Part shown: in pieces, positions 5,439 through 8,040 of the stretch | Layout of the letters: every line of letters begins with the position of its first letter | Numbering within the stretch: position 1 is the first letter of the stretch | Origin: Chitinophagales bacterium | Lineage (GTDB): Bacteria > Bacteroidota > Bacteroidia > Chitinophagales > Chitinophagaceae | DNA: 8,040 nucleotides | Reading direction: 5' to 3' | Assembly: GCA_015654495.1 (NCBI GenBank) | Contig: JAATGW010000614.1 | Span: 1 to 8,040 of the forward strand | Position numbers and translations under genes: made by a program | The notes under the pieces: generated by a model | Seen by the model: only the letters and a program-made list of their open reading frames with translations | Told to the model about the DNA's origin: nothing | The model's database searches: none

Positions 5439-6986
5439 TTACTTCATTTCCACAATCTCCCCTGGTTTCCAGGTTTTATCAAACCACGGCTGCGATGGGC
5501 CGTAAAGCCGCAATATCACATTCCATCCTTTGCCAGGGATGGTTTGTACCCAATTGGTTTCCTTCCCGGCAGGCGATTTTGGACCAAAGAAGATGTCAAC
5601 CGATTTATCTGAATTGATTACAATATCTTTCTTCTGGCTTCCAATACTCGGAAATTGCTGATCCGTTTGCAACATGGAACGTGTTTGATTATCATAAAGT
5701 ACCAACGACCAGAACTGCCGCGCCGGAATATCAGGTGGAAGATGTAATTGATAAGTCCTGCTTCCGTCAAATGGCTTTTTATCAGCATCTACAAATGCAG
5801 CAGCATATGCAGAACCGGCGCCTACTTTTTGTATTGACATAGCAGGAGTAATACCAGTGGCATAAAAGAACATATAGGAGCGCGCATCCAGCAGACGAAC
5901 GCCATTGCGTTCAAAAAGATAACTGCCACCTACAAACGGGGTGCCCCAGGCGCTGTTGGGGTAAAAAAAAGATTCGGTTAGCCGGGAACGATAGGCATTG
6001 GCGCGCGCTGTTGCATTACCCACTACAGCAGCTTCGGTAAGGATTTTTTTCATGCGTTCATCAGGGGCAAAAGGTTTACCTTTTTCGATGCCGATGGACG
6101 CGAGCAGCCCAAGTGTTTCCGGATCCATTGCTTCATTGGGCTCTTCCTGTACAACCTGGTTCACTTCTTCAAAAAAACTAAAGTCCATCGAATGGATGGT
6201 ATTGAATGATTTACCTGACACATTAAAAAAGTTGGTTTTAGGAGGATTGGCGGCCTGTGCAAGCGGGTAGATGCGCAGATTTTTTTCAATATTGTCAACA
6301 CCAGGTTTCGGGTCGCCATTTACCACAAAGCCACGTGTGCCAAACAGATTGTTGTATGTATTTGATTTGAAAGCAAAATAACCCTTTGGTATCGTTCCTT
6401 TATAATCGGGTGGCAGGAAAAGGAATTTTCCGCCCTTGCCTTTGTCAGGACCGGCCAGGCCGGCATCGGCTACATAGTGAAACCAGAAATCATCAATTAA
6501 TCCAAGTGTATTCGCCGGCGATTCTACCACTACAGGGCCATCTTTAAGATTAAGCCATGCCACTGCATATATACTTTCTGTATTTGCTGTAAGGAAAAGC
6601 GAACGGGAATCCATCAGCGTTTCAAAGATGATCACTGTTTGATTGTCCGGACCAAATTTGCGTAATGCTGTGCGTTGCGCCACTAATGAGGCGGCTGGCA
6701 TAGCAGTAAGCAATGCCTGCACACCTCTTTGAAAATCCAGGTTATCATATATTTTCTGAACGGTGCTGTCATCCGGAAAACCATCTTTGAAATTTAGTGT
6801 ACCCAGTCGCGTTTCCACCTTATCAGGAATCGAGATAGCCGCAGGGATTTCTGTTGTGAACTTATATGCAGTAGCTTCGGTTTTGCCTGATTCAGTTGGT
6901 GTTGCTGTTTCAGTCTTTGTGTTTTGCGAGCAGGCCAACAGCAACAGCAACAGCATTGCTATAACGGAAATGAATATTTTTTTCAT
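5439..6986 (-). CDS. DUF1254/DUF1214 lipoprotein (copy 2)
   Basis: A complete 515-residue protein from ATG 6986. The leader MKKIFISVIAMLLLLLLAC has a clean lipobox LLAC with Cys 19, followed by a Thr/Glu-rich linker to about residue 40. An N-terminal extension compared with copy 1 (about 45-90) includes ETRLGTLNFKDGFPDDST. DUF1254 (about 80-245) shows LMDSRSLFLTANTESIY, DGPVVVESP, GPDKGKGGKFLFLPPDYKG and IYPLAQAANPP. The middle has FFEEVNQVVQEEP and IGIEKGKPFAPDERM. DUF1214 (about 385-500) shows TYQLHLPPDIPARQFWSLVL, SVDIFFGPKSPAGKETNW and ILRLYGPSQPWFDKTW. The segments 'LLDARSYMFFYATGITPAM' and 'TRSMLQTDQQFPS' mark it as a different subfamily from copies 1 and 3. Its stop is 75 bp before copy 1 and its start 56 bp after copy 3. 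Probable site: periplasm-facing membrane. Reaction unknown. Confidence 0.93.
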   Translation of the reverse strand: MKKIFISVIAMLLLLLLACSQNTKTETATPTESGKTEATAYKFTTEIPAAISIPDKVETRLGTLNFKDGFPDDSTVQKIYDNLDFQRGVQALLTAMPAASLVAQRTALRKFGPDNQTVIIFETLMDSRSLFLTANTESIYAVAWLNLKDGPVVVESPANTLGLIDDFWFHYVADAGLAGPDKGKGGKFLFLPPDYKGTIPKGYFAFKSNTYNNLFGTRGFVVNGDPKPGVDNIEKNLRIYPLAQAANPPKTNFFNVSGKSFNTIHSMDFSFFEEVNQVVQEEPNEAMDPETLGLLASIGIEKGKPFAPDERMKKILTEAAVVGNATARANAYRSRLTESFFYPNSAWGTPFVGGSYLFERNGVRLLDARSYMFFYATGITPAMSIQKVGAGSAYAAAFVDADKKPFDGSRTYQLHLPPDIPARQFWSLVLYDNQTRSMLQTDQQFPSIGSQKKDIVINSDKSVDIFFGPKSPAGKETNWVQTIPGKGWNVILRLYGPSQPWFDKTWKPGEIVEMK

Positions 6987-7042
6987 AATAATTGTTTAGC
7001 TGTATAGCTTTAATTTTATTCTGTCAGAGCTGTATTGGGTTA

Positions 7043-8040
7043 TTATTTCACTTCTTCAACATCCGGCATTTCCCATTTTTTCTCAAACAATGTTTGCTGA
7101 GGCCCGTAAAAACGCATCATCAGCCAGAAATCTTTTCCATTGGTTGGGATCCAGTTGTTTTCTTTTCCTTCCGTTTTTTTTTGCCCGATATAGATATCTA
7201 CCGAGCCATCTTCATTTACTGTCATTTTAGTTTTGTCATACGAAGAAAGCCCGACGCGATTTTCGGCTGTGTGAATAAATGCACTTGTAGAAAGTTCATA
7301 CACAACAACAGACCAGAAGTCTTTTACCGGTGTGCTCGCGGGAACATTGAGCCGATAGAGACCGGTGCCTTTAAGTAAATTGGCAGACCTGTCACGAAAG
7401 GCTTTCAGGTAATAGGATGCCGGCAGTTTACCGGGATCGCCCAGGCGCTTAGGGGCAAATGTGGCCCAGTAAGCAAAACCCGTTGCCCGGCCGTTATAAT
7501 CGAGCCTGCCATCTCCATAGTAAGAAAAGTCAAAGTTTTTTCCGAGTGTGACCATCATCCATTTGCGGTCTGGCCAAAATGGTACAAATACATTGTTCAA
7601 CATTTCATACTGCATATATTCGGCTGCTTTGCCGACCGCAGCCGTCAGGAGCCTGGCTTGTGTTTCATTTGGGGAGAACGGTTTACCCTTCTCAATACCT
7701 AAAGTGGCAAGCATGCCCAGCATGGCGGCATCTTTGGGATGTGCGGGCTCTGCATTTACGACTTCAGCAAGCAGGCGCATAAAATCCAGGTCGTATGTAG
7801 GTAGTTGTTTCCAAACTTTGGGATAGGCATCAACATCCCTGTTGGCAGGTGGATGAGCGGCCTGGGCAAGCGGGTAAGTCTTCAATGTCTGGCTATAAGC
7901 TACTGCGTCTTCTGTGGTTCCTTCCCCGATAGGAATCGGGCGAAGCGCAATATGTGTGAATACTGTGGCGGATGGTACCACTATATATCCTTTAGGTGCT
8001 GTTGTTTTGTAGCCCGGAGGCAGAAAAAGGTATTTACCTC
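7043..8040 (-). CDS. DUF1254/DUF1214 protein (copy 3), N-terminus outside window
   Basis: The frame stays open to the right edge, giving 331 residues up to TAA at 7043-7045. The visible part begins GKYLFLPPGYK, which aligns with GGKFLFLPP in copy 2, so about 180 residues (leader and first half of DUF1254) are missing; a GTG at 7981 is an internal Val, not the start. Next come TYPLAQAAHPP, FMRLLAEVVNAEP and LGIEKGKPFSPNE, and then DUF1214 with LYRLNVPASTPVKDFWSVVV, NEDGSVDIYIGQKKTEGKEN, NWIPT and MRFYGPQQTLFEKKW, ending PDVEEVK. The segment NGRATGFAYW and the EEVK tail resemble copy 1 more than copy 2. Whether it carries a lipoprotein leader cannot be seen. It is the most upstream of the three genes visible; the array promoter and any further copy lie outside. 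A 25-nt palindrome lies in its coding sequence at 7921-7945. Confidence 0.9.
   Translation of the reverse strand, partial: GKYLFLPPGYKTTAPKGYIVVPSATVFTHIALRPIPIGEGTTEDAVAYSQTLKTYPLAQAAHPPANRDVDAYPKVWKQLPTYDLDFMRLLAEVVNAEPAHPKDAAMLGMLATLGIEKGKPFSPNETQARLLTAAVGKAAEYMQYEMLNNVFVPFWPDRKWMMVTLGKNFDFSYYGDGRLDYNGRATGFAYWATFAPKRLGDPGKLPASYYLKAFRDRSANLLKGTGLYRLNVPASTPVKDFWSVVVYELSTSAFIHTAENRVGLSSYDKTKMTVNEDGSVDIYIGQKKTEGKENNWIPTNGKDFWLMMRFYGPQQTLFEKKWEMPDVEEVK
7921..7945. repeat. Strong palindrome inside DUF1254 copy 3
   Basis: CCCGAT (7925-7930) pairs with ATCGGG (7935-7940) around the tetraloop AGGA. The stem extends by CTTC (7921-7924) with GAAG (7942-7945) past one bulged C, for 10 pairs in total. 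On the coding strand it encodes RPIPIGEG, at a loop between the two conserved parts of DUF1254 where copies 1 and 2 have unrelated, polar sequence. CCCGAT/ATCGGG hairpins are familiar to me as common intergenic stems in Bacteroidota, so a palindrome that entered a tolerant loop of the gene is possible; chance is the alternative. Confidence 0.45.

Noticed and set aside
6998..7035. Direct repeat AGCTGTAT at 6998-7005 and 7028-7035 between copies 3 and 2
   Set aside because: Eight bases in an A/T-rich gap is easily chance, and no flanking structure or duplication boundary supports an element.

Overview
The window reads as chromosomal DNA of a Bacteroidota bacterium, probably of the Chitinophaga/Sphingobacteriia kind. 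This is inferred from three things: a periplasmic TonB C-terminal protein of the type common in that phylum, Spy/CpxP-like and beta-barrel secreted proteins with typical leaders, and starts preceded by A/T-rich leaders with no clear Shine-Dalgarno. No mobile element, RNA gene or CRISPR array was seen.

Layout. A plus-strand gene ends at 348; only its C-terminal 115 codons are present and they look like Kelch-type beta-propeller blades. Every other gene is on the minus strand, so transcription runs from right to left. At 363-1103 is a small four-helix membrane protein with a weak resemblance to bestrophin-like proteins. At 1153-2196 is a secreted protein with an N-terminal DUF481/YdiY-like part and a C-terminal outer-membrane beta-barrel, starting at TTG. 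A strong intrinsic terminator (2321-2373, minus strand) separates it from the upstream pair: a lipoprotein carrying a TonB C-terminal domain (2401-3093) and a small Spy/CpxP-like periplasmic protein (3156-3563). An intergenic stretch of about 320 bp (3564-3887) holds a CACATAG-rich repeat with inverted copies.

The right half (3888-8040) is the most distinctive part: three consecutive genes for DUF1254/DUF1214 proteins in the same direction, 56 and 75 bp apart. Two are complete (491 and 515 residues, both with lipoprotein leaders). The third is cut by the window edge and retains its C-terminal 331 residues. The copies are clearly paralogous but strongly diverged: copies 1 and 3 resemble each other more than either resembles the middle one. 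They look like three old subfamilies kept together rather than a recent tandem duplication. The family has no settled biochemical role that I can assign from sequence.

Together, the minus-strand genes encode almost entirely envelope proteins (lipoproteins, periplasmic, outer-membrane and inner-membrane). The minus strand seems to hold at least three units: the DUF1254 array, the Spy-like/TonB-domain pair, and the beta-barrel plus membrane protein. I found no convincing promoter matching the Bacteroidota consensus for any of them.
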